Shown: one piece after another, positions 10,801 through 20,400 of the stretch
Numbering within the stretch: position 1 is the first letter of the stretch
Layout: the number at the start of each line of letters is the position of its first letter
Source of the DNA: Mugil cephalus
Taxonomy: Eukaryota; Chordata; Actinopteri; Mugiliformes; Mugilidae
Assembly: GCF_022458985.1 (NCBI RefSeq)
Contig: NC_061776.1
Span: 12,368,597-12,432,596, forward strand
Direction: 5' to 3'
DNA: 64,000 nucleotides
Notes under the pieces: generated by a model
The model's database searches: none
The model's input: only the letters and a program-made list of their open reading frames with translations
Told to the model about the DNA's origin: nothing
Program-made: the position numbers and the translations under genes

Positions 10801-13800
10801 CATTTCTGTCTGCTAAGGTTACAAGAGGCTAGTAAATTTTAAACTTGATGCTACACAAAGACTAATAATGCAATCAAGTCAGTATTTCAGATAACCTTCA
10901 TCATACCCAAACTGATCGGAAACAAATGCCCTTAACCTTGTTAAGCTTACATGAGGTTGGTATTTTTTCTTCTTCTTTGTGTACTTTTGTTTTTTAATTT
11001 CAGAATTTGAGATAGAGTTTGTACAAAAAAAAAAATTAAAAAATCAACCAACACGGGCAAAATGGCAGCCAAATGAAGACGAAATTTTTCCCAAATGAAC
11101 AAAGAGGGTTAAGTCAATGCTTTTATTTCACTCGTCATTTTCCAACCCTTAAAAATTTTTTACCTTCGATTTTCTGAAGAACGTTTGCTCGTTCGAAGAC
11201 ACCTGGTACTCCTGGTACTCGAACCGGTTCGCAGAAGTGTTCGCCACTTTCAGACACGAGGCTGATCGGAGCGTAGGCCTCTGTGCTGGACGTCTGTTTC
11301 TGTCAAAACAAGTGTGATACAGACAATAACATCAATACAAAATACTCAACACGAGCAGCTCGACTCCTTCTTATTATTACCCTACCTTTTTGTGTTTCAC
11401 AATGAGATGTGCCCAGCAGTACAATGAATTCTCAAAAACGTCTTGGTCCTGGACGACTTTGTCCCCTCGGGGGACAAAGAGGCAAAAGCTCTCTGAAGAG
11501 AATGTACAAGCCCTCGACAACGGCAATCTGCAAGAAATTTGGCAATACTGAGCGAGGAAATAGACACTGGTGAACACAAGATAAACTTTTGGCTTTAGAA
11601 TTACTGCACATACACACATCAGCCAGTTATGTGACCAGAACACCGTCATTACTGGTCTGATCCTAAAAATAACAGTTTAATGATCAGTACACAGAACTGT
11701 TTATGATGCCAGGCCTAATGTTTAAATAGTCAAACAGTTCATGTCGAAGTAAAAAGGACTAAACAACAGAATTACACCACAACTTAACAACTTTTACCTT
11801 CTGGTTCCTGGTCATTGTTTCATTCCTGCAGATTAACTGATGCAAACTCTGGGCGAGAGGGTTACATCCAGTCAACTTTCGTATGTAGGCAATGAGTTTG
11901 TTCTTGCGTATTTTTGAATAGTCACTCTAGAAGTAAATAAACAGATTGATAAAAAAAAGGGTTACTCCCTTTAAGAAAATATTACCAGACTGAGCAAACA
12001 ACTACGAAGGGCTGAACACTGCAGCGTAGTACAGACAAACTTACAATAACATAAAGTGAAGACAAGAACACGCTGATTCCTTTCATGGTTTGTTGCACTG
12101 AAGGCACGACGTCATTAATGTAGAAGGTCTCCTCATACGGGGGCTCGTCGGAGAAGGATGACAAAGCGAAGGCAACCGTCGAGCCCTCAGAGATTCCGCA
12201 TTGTTCGAGCGTGTCGCCAGATAATCTGCAGACACAACGGGCGTCAGTACTGGAGTTAACAGCTGCGAAATGACGCTCGGTGTAGTAATTCAGAATTACT
12301 TGTGTTGAAGGACGTTCACTGGAACACCGCTTGCATTTGACAGCTTGTGTGTCAGACTTGCAATTGTGTCGTCCTTCAAGTCTACCATCAGCTCAAAGTC
12401 TCCCTGAATGGATGAAAAGAAAAACGTTTGATAGGGTAGATAATTCATTCACTTGCCGTCATTTACGGCACTTATCTCCAGTCCACACTATTTTCCTTTA
12501 TCATTCCACCTCACATGTATCAACATCTTTAGCTCCTCCGCTACATAGCTGAGACGCACCTTGAGCATGACGTGGCATCGAATGGCGTTCTCGCCAAGGT
12601 TTCCATCAAATTCTCGCTTTGGGATTTGAGGAGCGTGCGCCAGGTTTTCCTTGGGTGTGAATATGGCATAGATCACAGCTCCGTCTTCAATGTGTCGGTC
12701 TTTCAAAGACCCTGAATGACAAAACATTGTACCAATAAAGTAAAACAAAACAGAAACACTGTGCACTGTTCTACAGTAGGAAGATGTTGAGAAGAGTCAA
12801 TTTTTGCGTGACTTTTGAATTGTTCAGTGCAGCTCATTTCTTTAGTGCTGGTTCCCAAAGTCTGTTTTTTAGCATACTACTATTCGGGCTATCTTTACCA
12901 AGCAGTTCCACTTAGATACTGATCTCCACTGTGGTCCTGCGATGTGTCTAATGAACTAGTTTTAAGAAACCAGAACACCGTCGTTACTGGTCTGATCCTA
13001 AAAATAACAGTTTTAACAGTTTCTTTTTTTTTCATCTTTCTAAAAGTACTAGCAATCGTTCCTGTGGAAGACGTCCACACGTGTCCGCTCACATGTGTTG
13101 AAGAAGGGGTCGTCTGTCAGAGGCATCCCGTCGACTGTGAAGAGACAGACTCCTTTGGTGCTGCCAACATTTTCAAGGTGGCAGATCCTTAACATGAGAT
13201 CTTCAACAGTGTTTTGAGCTGGATCCAAATCTGTAACATCAAAATTTCACATTGTTCATGACCATATTATTTAAAAAGGGTGGTTTCATTTCAGGACATG
13301 GTTTGGATGGAGTCTCAGTTTCTGTCTTAAATCCCAAAGCACTTGAAAGTAAAAACTTTAAGGTAAACAAAGTTTAAAAGGCGTGTTCCTCTTACCTTGA
13401 ATATGCTTTGGTTTACCACATTTGGGGTATGTGTACTGTAGATCGTAGGGCTTCAGAGATTTCTGCACAGGCATCACAGTTTGAACTTGGCGCTCTTGAC
13501 CTCTGAGAGTTGGGATCATTTTTTTCATGGCTGAAAAACGATTCCTCTCCACGTGACTTAAACCTGTCAGAATGAACACGCAAAAATACACTTCCATTTC
13601 AAAATGTTTTCATTCCTATTATTTATTTAACTGATAAATTTGTAAGTTCTCATACGGTTTGGAGTTAGGTAGATTTGGAAGTATATACATCTGCAAGAAA
13701 ACATTAAAACATTTAGCTGTTTATTATTAGGCCTATGTATGTCTGTATAGTGTTTATTAAATATATTATAGTAGTCTACTTGCAAAAAAATACGTCATGC

Positions 13801-14776
13801 GTACTGAGGGTGGAACTTTGAGGATGTATTTACCTTATTATCCTTTTAGGAGCAACAGGAAAAACACAATGCAAACTTGTAATAAATCCTTTCATAATTT
13901 AATCTGCCCTTGTGTTGTTTGTTGTGATTATACACTGTGATATTTGCTGGATTCATGACAGTCAGCGCTCGATCGCACACTTCAAAACCCTTTTGGAGAC
14001 TGTATCTGTACGAGGCAATTTGACTTGGTCCCTGAAAAGGGTGGTGCCCCGAGGTTTACAAACGTTGTTTGAGACCATAGTGGACTGGCATAGCATTAAC
14101 ACTGCATGGGAAACACTGACGTGCATTTGTTGTCACTAGTGTACCTAATGAACTGGCACTGGTTAGTGTATATACAGATTCAAAACTCACTTGACTTGAA
14201 CTCAGAGTTGTATTTGTATTAACCTCAATTCTAAGCTCACCCTCCACATGGATTTATATTCAGGAGTCTTACCCATGTTGGTTAGATCTTCATCCGTCAC
14301 ACTATCCAGGAAATCTCTCTCATCTTTCACACCAAGCTGCATGAACTGGTCGTAGTAAGACTCCAGTCTGTAGTGCTCCAGCAGACTGAACACTGCATCC
14401 ATCTAAACAAAGGCACCACAAGATTTCATTTATCACTCTCAAAACTTACTTCACAAATAGTAAATACCAGAAATACGACATTTTGTAGCACTGAAATCAA
14501 CATTTGTGCACTGAGCTAATCTGACTCTACATTCCTTGAATGAGACGTTTCCATGTTCCTGAAAATAGGATCACAGCTTTGCATTATTGCCTCTCTCCCT
14601 TTAAAAAGACACACACCAGATGTCTCACCAGGATTTCACAGCACTGACCAAGATGATTGTTGACTCTAGTGAGAAACATTACCCTAACAATTAAAGTCAG
14701 GAAATCACCTTTAAAAATGTAACAGAGCACATCTTACCTTGATGTGAGTCCGAGAGCGATACACAGAAAGAACCAT
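4449..14776 (-). CDS. SAM-UBL-UBL-VWA-E2(UBC)-U-box multidomain protein; frameshift in exon 9
   Basis: 25 coding exons, high to low: 14738-14776, 14273-14402, 13396-13563, 13093-13230, 12560-12711, 12300-12403, 12045-12225, 11798-11926, 11386-11527, 11164-11299, 9958-10112, 9169-9298, 8934-9045, 8358-8421, 8061-8264, 7402-7547, 7104-7222, 6819-6940, 6647-6744, 6242-6378, 5941-6065, 5719-5873, 4907-5009, 4668-4804, 4449-4563. All introns are GT-AG and every junction is phase-consistent. The one exception is exon 11386-11527, which is 142 nt where 141 is needed. With that base discounted the product is about 1,079 residues. Modules in order are SAM, two ubiquitin-like folds, an unassigned middle, VWA, E2 and U-box. 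I do not know an established name. A self-contained E2 plus E3 ubiquitin enzyme is inferred, and interferon control is suggested by the upstream sites. An alternative start is the ATG at 14402, which has better Kozak context. Confidence 0.88.
4907..6378 (-). other. E2 ubiquitin-conjugating (UBC) domain exons
   Basis: Exons 6242-6378, 5941-6065, 5719-5873 and 4907-5009 encode about residues 823-996. In order there is an N-terminal amphipathic helix ([10 protein letters not shown]), the [14 protein letters not shown] hairpin, [12 protein letters not shown], the active-site segment [11 protein letters not shown] with Cys926, then a helix ending PEPDDPLD and the C-terminal helix around YEWEAKKH. 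This is the full UBC order with the catalytic cysteine kept. The conserved His-Pro-Asn reads His-Cys-Asn here (YHCNVN). Asn is retained, so transfer chemistry should be possible. Confidence 0.9.
5327..5478 (+). repeat. Interspersed repeat copy (GATCAGGCATAACATTATGA end)
   Basis: Starts TGATCAGGCATAACATTATG and runs through GGTCTCCCCTGTGCCTCCAAA. The same segment recurs at 59602 on the plus strand and in reverse near 45900. It lies in the intron between the E2 exons 5719-5873 and 4907-5009. Probably a non-autonomous DNA transposon fragment; I cannot name the family. Confidence 0.7.
7104..8421 (-). other. VWA domain exons of the E2/U-box gene
   Basis: Exons 8358-8421, 8061-8264, 7402-7547 and 7104-7222 encode about residues 573-749. 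The metal-ion-dependent adhesion site looks complete: VLVDTSSSM supplies Asp597, Ser599 and Ser601; [10 protein letters not shown] supplies the Thr; and LCLTDGND supplies the later Asp. The Rossmann-like strands ([26 protein letters not shown]) are in order. No signal peptide is present, so this is an intracellular VWA of the kind used in assembly or remodelling complexes, rather than an extracellular adhesion module. Confidence 0.88.
8528..8926. repeat. 11-bp minisatellite (GGTTTGGTTCA)n
   Basis: About 36 head-to-tail copies of an 11-bp unit with scattered C/T and A/G variants, in the intron between the exon ending at 8934 and the VWA exon starting at 8421. The array runs up to about 2 bases from the donor hexamer (GTGAGT at 8933-8928) of the upstream exon. 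Because 11 is not a multiple of 3, every plus frame reads a [15 protein letters not shown] peptide; these are not genes. Confidence 0.95.
9100..9124. repeat. (AAAT)n microsatellite
   Basis: Short tetranucleotide run in the intron between exons 9169-9298 and 8934-9045. Confidence 0.8.
9421..9840. repeat. Probable degenerate interspersed repeat in an intron
   Basis: Purine-rich sequence beginning near AGGACCCAAGTGCAGGAG and ending with ACAGGAAATCAAG, a composition unlike the surrounding AT-rich intron and reminiscent of common fish repeats. No open frame and no terminal repeats that I can define. Class not assigned. Confidence 0.4.
10152..10220. repeat. (ATCT)n(ATCC)n compound microsatellite
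   Basis: About 5 ATCT units followed by about 12 ATCC units, just upstream of exon 9958-10112 in the E2/U-box gene. It creates a spurious open frame of repeated Ile-His-Pro-Ser. Confidence 0.95.
10221..11163 (-). other. AT-rich intron of the E2/U-box gene
   Basis: Lies between exons 11164-11299 and 9958-10112. It holds homopolymer A/T runs and no coding exon that I can support. Confidence 0.6.
11386..11527 (-). other. Exon with 1-nt excess: frameshift and premature stop
   Basis: The flanking exons are both in phase 0, so this exon should be a multiple of three, but it is 142 nt. Its first half is well formed in the incoming frame ([16 protein letters not shown]). Its second half is well formed only in the +1 frame ([19 protein letters not shown]). 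The switch falls at a run of five C on the minus strand (11469-11473), inside a short inverted repeat GTCCCC/GGGGAC. Read literally, translation stops about 15 codons later, after some 378 residues, and loses VWA, E2 and U-box. An assembly indel, an allelic null or +1 slippage at CCC-C would all fit. Confidence 0.85.
12045..13230 (-). other. Two ubiquitin-like modules of the E2/U-box gene
   Basis: Exons 13093-13230 and 12560-12711 encode a first beta-grasp-like module, about residues 113-185. Its pattern is TVEDLMLRI, then [10 protein letters not shown], then [16 protein letters not shown], the order expected of a UBL. Exons 12560-12711, 12300-12403 and 12045-12225 encode a second, about residues 195-275: [51 protein letters not shown]. 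The second ends without a Gly-Gly, so it is an internal UBL rather than a conjugable modifier. Assignment is from the hydrophobic pattern, not from a profile search. Confidence 0.7.
13396..14776 (-). other. N-terminal SAM domain exons of the E2/U-box gene
   Basis: Exon 14738-14776 adds 13 in-frame codons (start MVLSVYR) ahead of the second Met at 14402. Exons 14273-14402 and 13396-13563 then encode a SAM domain at roughly residues 14-80: a [14 protein letters not shown] helix, [22 protein letters not shown] and a closing basic helix ending in AMKKMI. SAM domains mediate self-association or partner binding, so an oligomerisation role is likely by family. The rest of exon 13396-13563 is a linker rich in Pro, Lys and Gln, with TYPKCGKPK near its end. 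Confidence 0.85.
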
Positions 14777-14850
14777 ACACAGCAGTTTGTGTCTGATAAG
14801 AGGGCGGTTGGTGACGTTTCACTGAAAATGAAACCTAAGAAATTGAAACC
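14738..14850 (-). promoter_or_regulatory. First exon and promoter of the E2/U-box gene with tandem ISRE-like sites
   Basis: Two GAAANNGAAACC elements lie in tandem on the plus strand at 14824-14835 and 14839-14850, 15 bases apart, that is, 48-74 bases upstream of the first in-frame ATG (14776). GAAANNGAAA is the core of the interferon-stimulated response element bound by ISGF3 and IRFs. No TATA box is evident. The exon ends at a strong donor (CAAG|GTAAGA, 14738/14737). Confidence 0.7.
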
Positions 14851-17377
14851 AAGCCGAATATATTAGGAGACAAAGAATGTGGAATGGACGGTTCTGAATC
14901 ATGGTCACCAGGGTGACGTTGTCTTAACTCTCCTATTACCTTCGAGGTCAAACTGGCCCCATTCAATGTTTAATGTCTCTAAATATATGATTAACGTCAC
15001 TATTTTTGCTTCATATTTAATGACACAGACACGGATCCTGACATAATATATGTTATTATTCTTGATAATAGTTCTGATAATAGTTTTTCATACTAAATGT
15101 TACAGATAACAAGAATATGTACTTAGAAATTATATAAAGCCAAAGGGTGGGGGCTTCATTTAGCACCACAAACTACATCCGCCAAAATGAGAATTACAAC
15201 CTCATGCTGCTTCAACATAAACTGAACATTATAACAGATATAAAGGAAGATTTAATGCAAGATGGTTAAGTTATATATAACAATGCATTCGTTTTCACTA
15301 GTGTACCTAATTAACTGCCAAATTAGCTTATGTACACTGTAAAATACGTTTTTTAATTGTTTTTAAAAGAAAGTTTGCACCTCGGAGAAACAGACATTGA
15401 CAGAAAGGGTTTTCGACATTTTTTTTTTTCTTCCTTTAATTGAACACTTACCTTAGTCCGCCTTTTTTAAACAAACAAGAGGGGATAGCAGTTTGGTGGT
15501 AAGGCTAGCGTAGAGATGGTTTCACCCACAGACATTAATACATTAATGTATTATGAACGTATTGATGTCTATGGTTTCACCTGGAAAAGAAAAATGGCGG
15601 AAAACTGCCAGACAAATTGTCAGAATTAAGGGAAACTAGAGGAGCTAACCCCTAGTAGTCAACGAGCTAATCATGGGGCTAAGTTATGCTGAGGCCGTGT
15701 TAAACATGCTGCTGTTATTTGGCTGGACTCTTTCAGTGTATCTGCATGTTAGTGTGTATGTGTTAACCGACTGGTGTTTAGGTGTAGTGATGTTGTCATT
15801 TATATTTTACTTAAGTTTTCTGTTTGCCATGTGTGCAACCATGGGACAGTATGCTAACCAATTTAGCCCTTTGTCTGCTAACTGGTACAGTGTTATTACG
15901 TGTTTGTGTAAGAATCACCATTAACATATTGTGTATTTTAGTGCTCTAATCTAATGCTCGTGGCCTGAGCTTTTATCCGTTAACCGTATGGACTGATGGA
16001 GATTCAGAAGCTGCTCTTCTCTAACGACACGATAAACGATGAGTTTGTCAAAAAAAAGTTGATTGAGGTACATACTCAACGACAGTTCAGCTATTGCAAA
16101 GATACGTGCAGAGTTTATAATCTCTGCATGTGTCTTGTATTCTGGTCTACATAGTCAGGTCTCTACATTATCAGTCTCACCTGAATCCAGTCGATAAGTC
16201 TCAGTTTTCAGTAGTGATGGGCGGATCGATACTGAAATATCGATCCTTCCGATACCAGGTATTTATGCTCTAAAATCGATTCCCAAATCAAAATATCAAT
16301 ACTTTCGATACTTCAGTAACTGGAGGCAATCTAGGGACATAGCGGAAAGTAACTAAACTATTGAGTTGTGGCAACACAACAAACCTTGTGAAACACCTCA
16401 GGTTAAACCACAACACAGAATATGAGGCATTTATGATGAGGACAAAGGAGGAGAGAACAGAGTCAGAATTAAGATGCAAGGTTTCATTTTATAGTAGTTC
16501 TTAATAATGAGAAAAATCATTTAATTTAATGGTCTTATTATTTTACTCTTTTATTTTTTAGTGTTTGAAACATTGTTTTCAGATATTTTGTATGACTGTG
16601 TCTCTGTTTTGTTTTTCTTTTGTTGTACTGTATTAGCTACTATCACCTGTAAACTATATAAAGCCAGATAGATCATGGGGATTGTTAATTTAGGAGAACT
16701 GACATAGCTGCAATAGATGTAGTGCTCCTTAGTTCAGACCTAGAAACCTACGTCCGTTACATCTCAACAGGAGCTATGACAATGGCATGGCAACAAGCTA
16801 AGAGTGGTTAGTAGGGTAAATTATGCCCCAGGCAGAGGGTTATAACCTTCCCCTACAGGATAAAAGTGTTCTTTTGCCTTAAAAACCTCTTGCAAAGTCT
16901 TGAGCCAGAGCTACTTCATTTTGTTTCAATATTTGGAATCAAAAATGTTCCACTGCAGTTTATCTGACATTTGGTTTGATGTAGCATTTATTTAAAACAA
17001 GATAAAATACTCATTATGACTAACAAGAGTTGATGTAGTTTGGTCTTCTCTTTTGTGAACATTTGTATAAAAGTGTAGAATAATATTTTGAGGTTTGGTT
17101 CTGACGTTATGTGAATACCCAAAAAATAATTGTTAGATAAAAAATTAGACAATGTAAAAATTCAAGCACTCCTGTCAGTAGTTCATTTTAATCCACACTT
17201 GGAGAAAACGTGCAATGTCAGACACAGCTGTAAAGTTTTAGTTTTTATCCAAACACACTGAGGGAATATTTGCGCAACTCTCAGGCCACCATGTTCCAAA
17301 ATAAAATAGTGACTGTGTGACGTAGTATTACAGTCTAGACAGAAAAAAAATGGCTTCAAGACAATAACAAGTCTGCC
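14851..17377. other. Intergenic region between the E2/U-box gene and ccdc24
   Basis: AT-rich, with no gene I can support. The open frame 15673-15924 is rich in Leu, Val and Tyr but has no family features. A hAT-like repeat fragment begins near 16212, listed separately. Confidence 0.5.
16212..16325 (+). repeat. hAT-like repeat end
   Basis: GTGATGGGCGGATCGATAC followed by repeated ATCGAT/TCGATAC motifs resembles the terminus of fish hAT-type elements. Only one end is clear and no transposase is visible. Confidence 0.45.
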
Positions 17378-17383
17378 TTTTAT
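17378..17383 (-). terminator. ccdc24: Polyadenylation signal of ccdc24
   Basis: AATAAA on the minus strand, 43 bases beyond the ccdc24 stop codon. Confidence 0.6.
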
Positions 17384-17425
17384 TTTCCTTTAGGTGTACG
17401 AGCCTTGTCCTGGTAGTGGTCGACT

Positions 17426-20400
17426 TCATGTTGGCACTGTGGCAGGAGGAACTGGCTGATGAACCCTCTCCAGAAACTGGGGCCCAGTGTGAACATTTTT
17501 GATGCCAGTGCTGCCGCCATGTGGTTTTTTGGAGTAAGTGAAAAACTGTTCTTCAATCAGTGTAGATGATGGTTGAGTGCATGCGGATTCTCGAGGCGCA
17601 TCGCTGCTTTCTGGATGATGTATGGAGCCATCCGTCAAACTGAGACTACTAAGGCTTTGTTGTTTGTTATCATCCTTCACAGATGGAGCATTTTTATTCC
17701 TGTTAATCTCACGGTTGCTCTTCTTTCTGTCGTTTTGTCCGGGAGGGCTTCTATTTTCAGACGTGACTGAAGTCTTCAAAGTCCTCCTGTCATCATCTCT
17801 CTCTGGTGACTCTAAACTATCTCTACAGCTACGATCCTGTTTTCCATTTTCTCTACTTGATTTCTCCTTCGTTGACGCACAGCGGTCTTCACTGATGCTG
17901 CTGTTACCGTCTACATCAGAGACATGACTCGGAGCAGGAACAGGTGAGGGGGTGATATTGATATTTCTTGGCCTCCAGGCAGCGCTGCTTTTTCCCTCGC
18001 TCTGTGGTGATAAATGGCAGTTTATGCTCGGTCTGTGAATGCTGCGATGGGATGATAGATGGGTTTTGTGCACCGGTGCGTTTCTCTCAGATTTTGTTTG
18101 AAAACTTGAAGGCGCCATCCTGTTGTGAACAGCTCGGTCTTGCTGTGGAGCAGAGCTGTAGTGGTGTTCACTTTTAGCTAATATCTGATCGGAGGTGAAG
18201 AGGCTGTTTGCATGCCCAGAAGTGTCAGTGTTGTTGCAGGTGGGTGTTTTACTTGACTTATCTGAGGATGATGTGACTCTGTGCTGACTATGAGGTCTGG
18301 ATAGAGACGTCTTGGCGAGAGGACGTCCACCTGGTGGCCGGGGTTTAGGCTGGCCCAGAGGAGGACGTGGATGTGGTCTTAAAGCTGATGGAGCTGTTAA
18401 AGCTGGCAGAGTCTCAGCACTTTGTCCTGCTGACGGTCTGGGGGATAGAGATCAGAAGAGGAATGTTATCAGAGAACATTGTTTGGCATCAATATGACAA
18501 AGGGAAGCACAATTGTAGGAATTGTAGTATGAACTTTTTATTTAATGATCAATAATAAAACATAGATACCTGAAATTGTGTTTCAGGTCCTTCGCAGGTA
18601 GAGAGGTCAAAGCTGCAAGCGAAGAGGGGTAGAGCTCCAAATCCAGTTGTATATTTTCTCTGAGCTCCCTCAGCTCTACACATCAACAAACACAACAGAT
18701 ATAACTGAAATAACTGGAACAGACTTTTCAACTATCAATAATTAAGTCTAGGCGTTACCATGAGGATACATCCAATCAGTTTTTATCTCAGTTAGCTGAC
18801 AAAAACAGTGTAGATTTGGCCAGAGCCCAGGATCTCTCATTTCAACAGAAGAAACAAAGTTTAAAATGATTGTCAAAAACAATAATGTGCCACCAGATGG
18901 CAGCAAACGTCAAAGATTTGACTGACCTGCGAGCGAAGGTTCACATTTATCAGATTCACGATGACTCCGACGCTTGTGTTTAATGTTTCCCTGGAAGAAG
19001 CAGAAAACTTTTTACTTGTACATCTCAGCAGCATTTGACATAGATATAAGACCGTGGCACAAAATAGGACAGACTGGAGAAACGGGAAGAAACGAGAAAC
19101 AAGAAAGAAAGCAGGAGGCTTCTGTAATCGAAAAGGAACGAGAAAAAAGGATAAAAATAAGAGAGGCATAAAGACGAGAGGAATGTGTGTGAGACCACTA
19201 AACGATTGAGCAGCAGTGTTCCATAATAATTTGGCCTCAAACATTTATATCCATAGCAAAAGAAAACCATAGCACTGTGTGTGTGTGTATGTGTGTGTGC
19301 AAAGACTGTAAAACCATAGCTTTGATTGCAACGCCTGCGTGTGTTTGTTAGTAATTGGCAGACTCCTCTCCTCATTTTACACCAGCACAAATGCTAATGA
19401 GAGTCTTTATAGCCACCGCACAATATATAGTCCATTACGCAAACACACACATATGCACACACACGCACCCAAACATACCCACGGGCCTGGAGACTGACAG
19501 TTAAAACGCATATTTCGTCCCCCCAGTGGGACTCTAACCAAAACCTTGTAGTGTTGTCTTTCAGAGCTGCAGACGAGGTAAGTCTCTGGAAGTGAGGCCA
19601 CTGAAAACTTTATAGAACAGAAACACACACACACACTCCAAAAATAGGCTTTGTGGTCCATGTGGGGTTTGAACCCATTACCATGGCACTGACTTGCTGA
19701 TATTTTAGGGAAAACTGGAAGCTTTCGCGATAATTCTCCGACATGGGAATCCAAATCCACCTCCACAAACACATACACAGCTTTTCCCTCAGCTAAAGGA
19801 AATGTTCGCTAATCCCTCCACCCAGTCTAGATGAACTCCAGGACGGCTTCCTTCTTTTTAATAATCTTAGGTGATGGGTCTACTAGCTTAATCAAGTTCG
19901 TCAGTCAGCAAAAATCTTCAGTCTGACCAGAACAGGCTCGTTTAATAGCTTCAGTCTAGTGGTCAACAGCTTAGCGCCGCATCTTAAACAGCATGACCTT
20001 TATAAGGCAGCACTTGTATAATAAATGTTGGAAATGCGTCACCTTAAAAAAAGTAACAATGCTGCTGTTTCACTTTAAGCTACAGCACGCTCTGTTTATT
20101 CTGCATGATGAGAATATAATGTGAATGGTTGGAGCCTGTGGTGTACAGGCTGGGACGGTGGGAGGTAGCTTCCAGTCTTGGTGGTGGTGTTGCCTCCTGC
20201 CGCTGCCACCGATTCAAAACACAGAACCGAAGTGCGGCGGCTTAAAGGCAGCAGATGCTGTAACGACCGCTCGCCGCCCGAAAGCATCTGGAGTTGCCTC
20301 ATTCATCACCTGGACCAAAATCAGTCCGTCTCTGACTGCTTTAGATCAGTGAAGGGGCATCGAAGACAGAGGACTCGAGCTCTGGTCCTGCAGCGAGACG

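Larger units (their letters stand above)
8934..11926 (-). other. Unassigned central region of the E2/U-box gene
   Basis: Six exons (11798-11926, 11386-11527, 11164-11299, 9958-10112, 9169-9298, 8934-9045) encode about residues 305-572. I recognise no domain. Visible features are a basic Cys-containing stretch near [18 protein letters not shown], a helix [16 protein letters not shown] just before the frameshift, a Pro/Val-rich VRVPGVPGV segment, and a Cys-rich CSGSCLVLL. Exon phases agree across the region apart from the 1-nt excess in 11386-11527. Confidence 0.6.

Noticed and set aside
12943..13016. Possible small extra exon between the two UBL exons of the E2/U-box gene
   Set aside because: The flanking exons already join in phase (T|GG), and this segment is a repeated intronic sequence also found at 11635.
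15673..15924. Hydrophobic 83-residue frame suggesting a small membrane protein
   Set aside because: No family features, no splice context, and AT-rich intergenic surroundings; hydrophobicity follows from T-rich codons.
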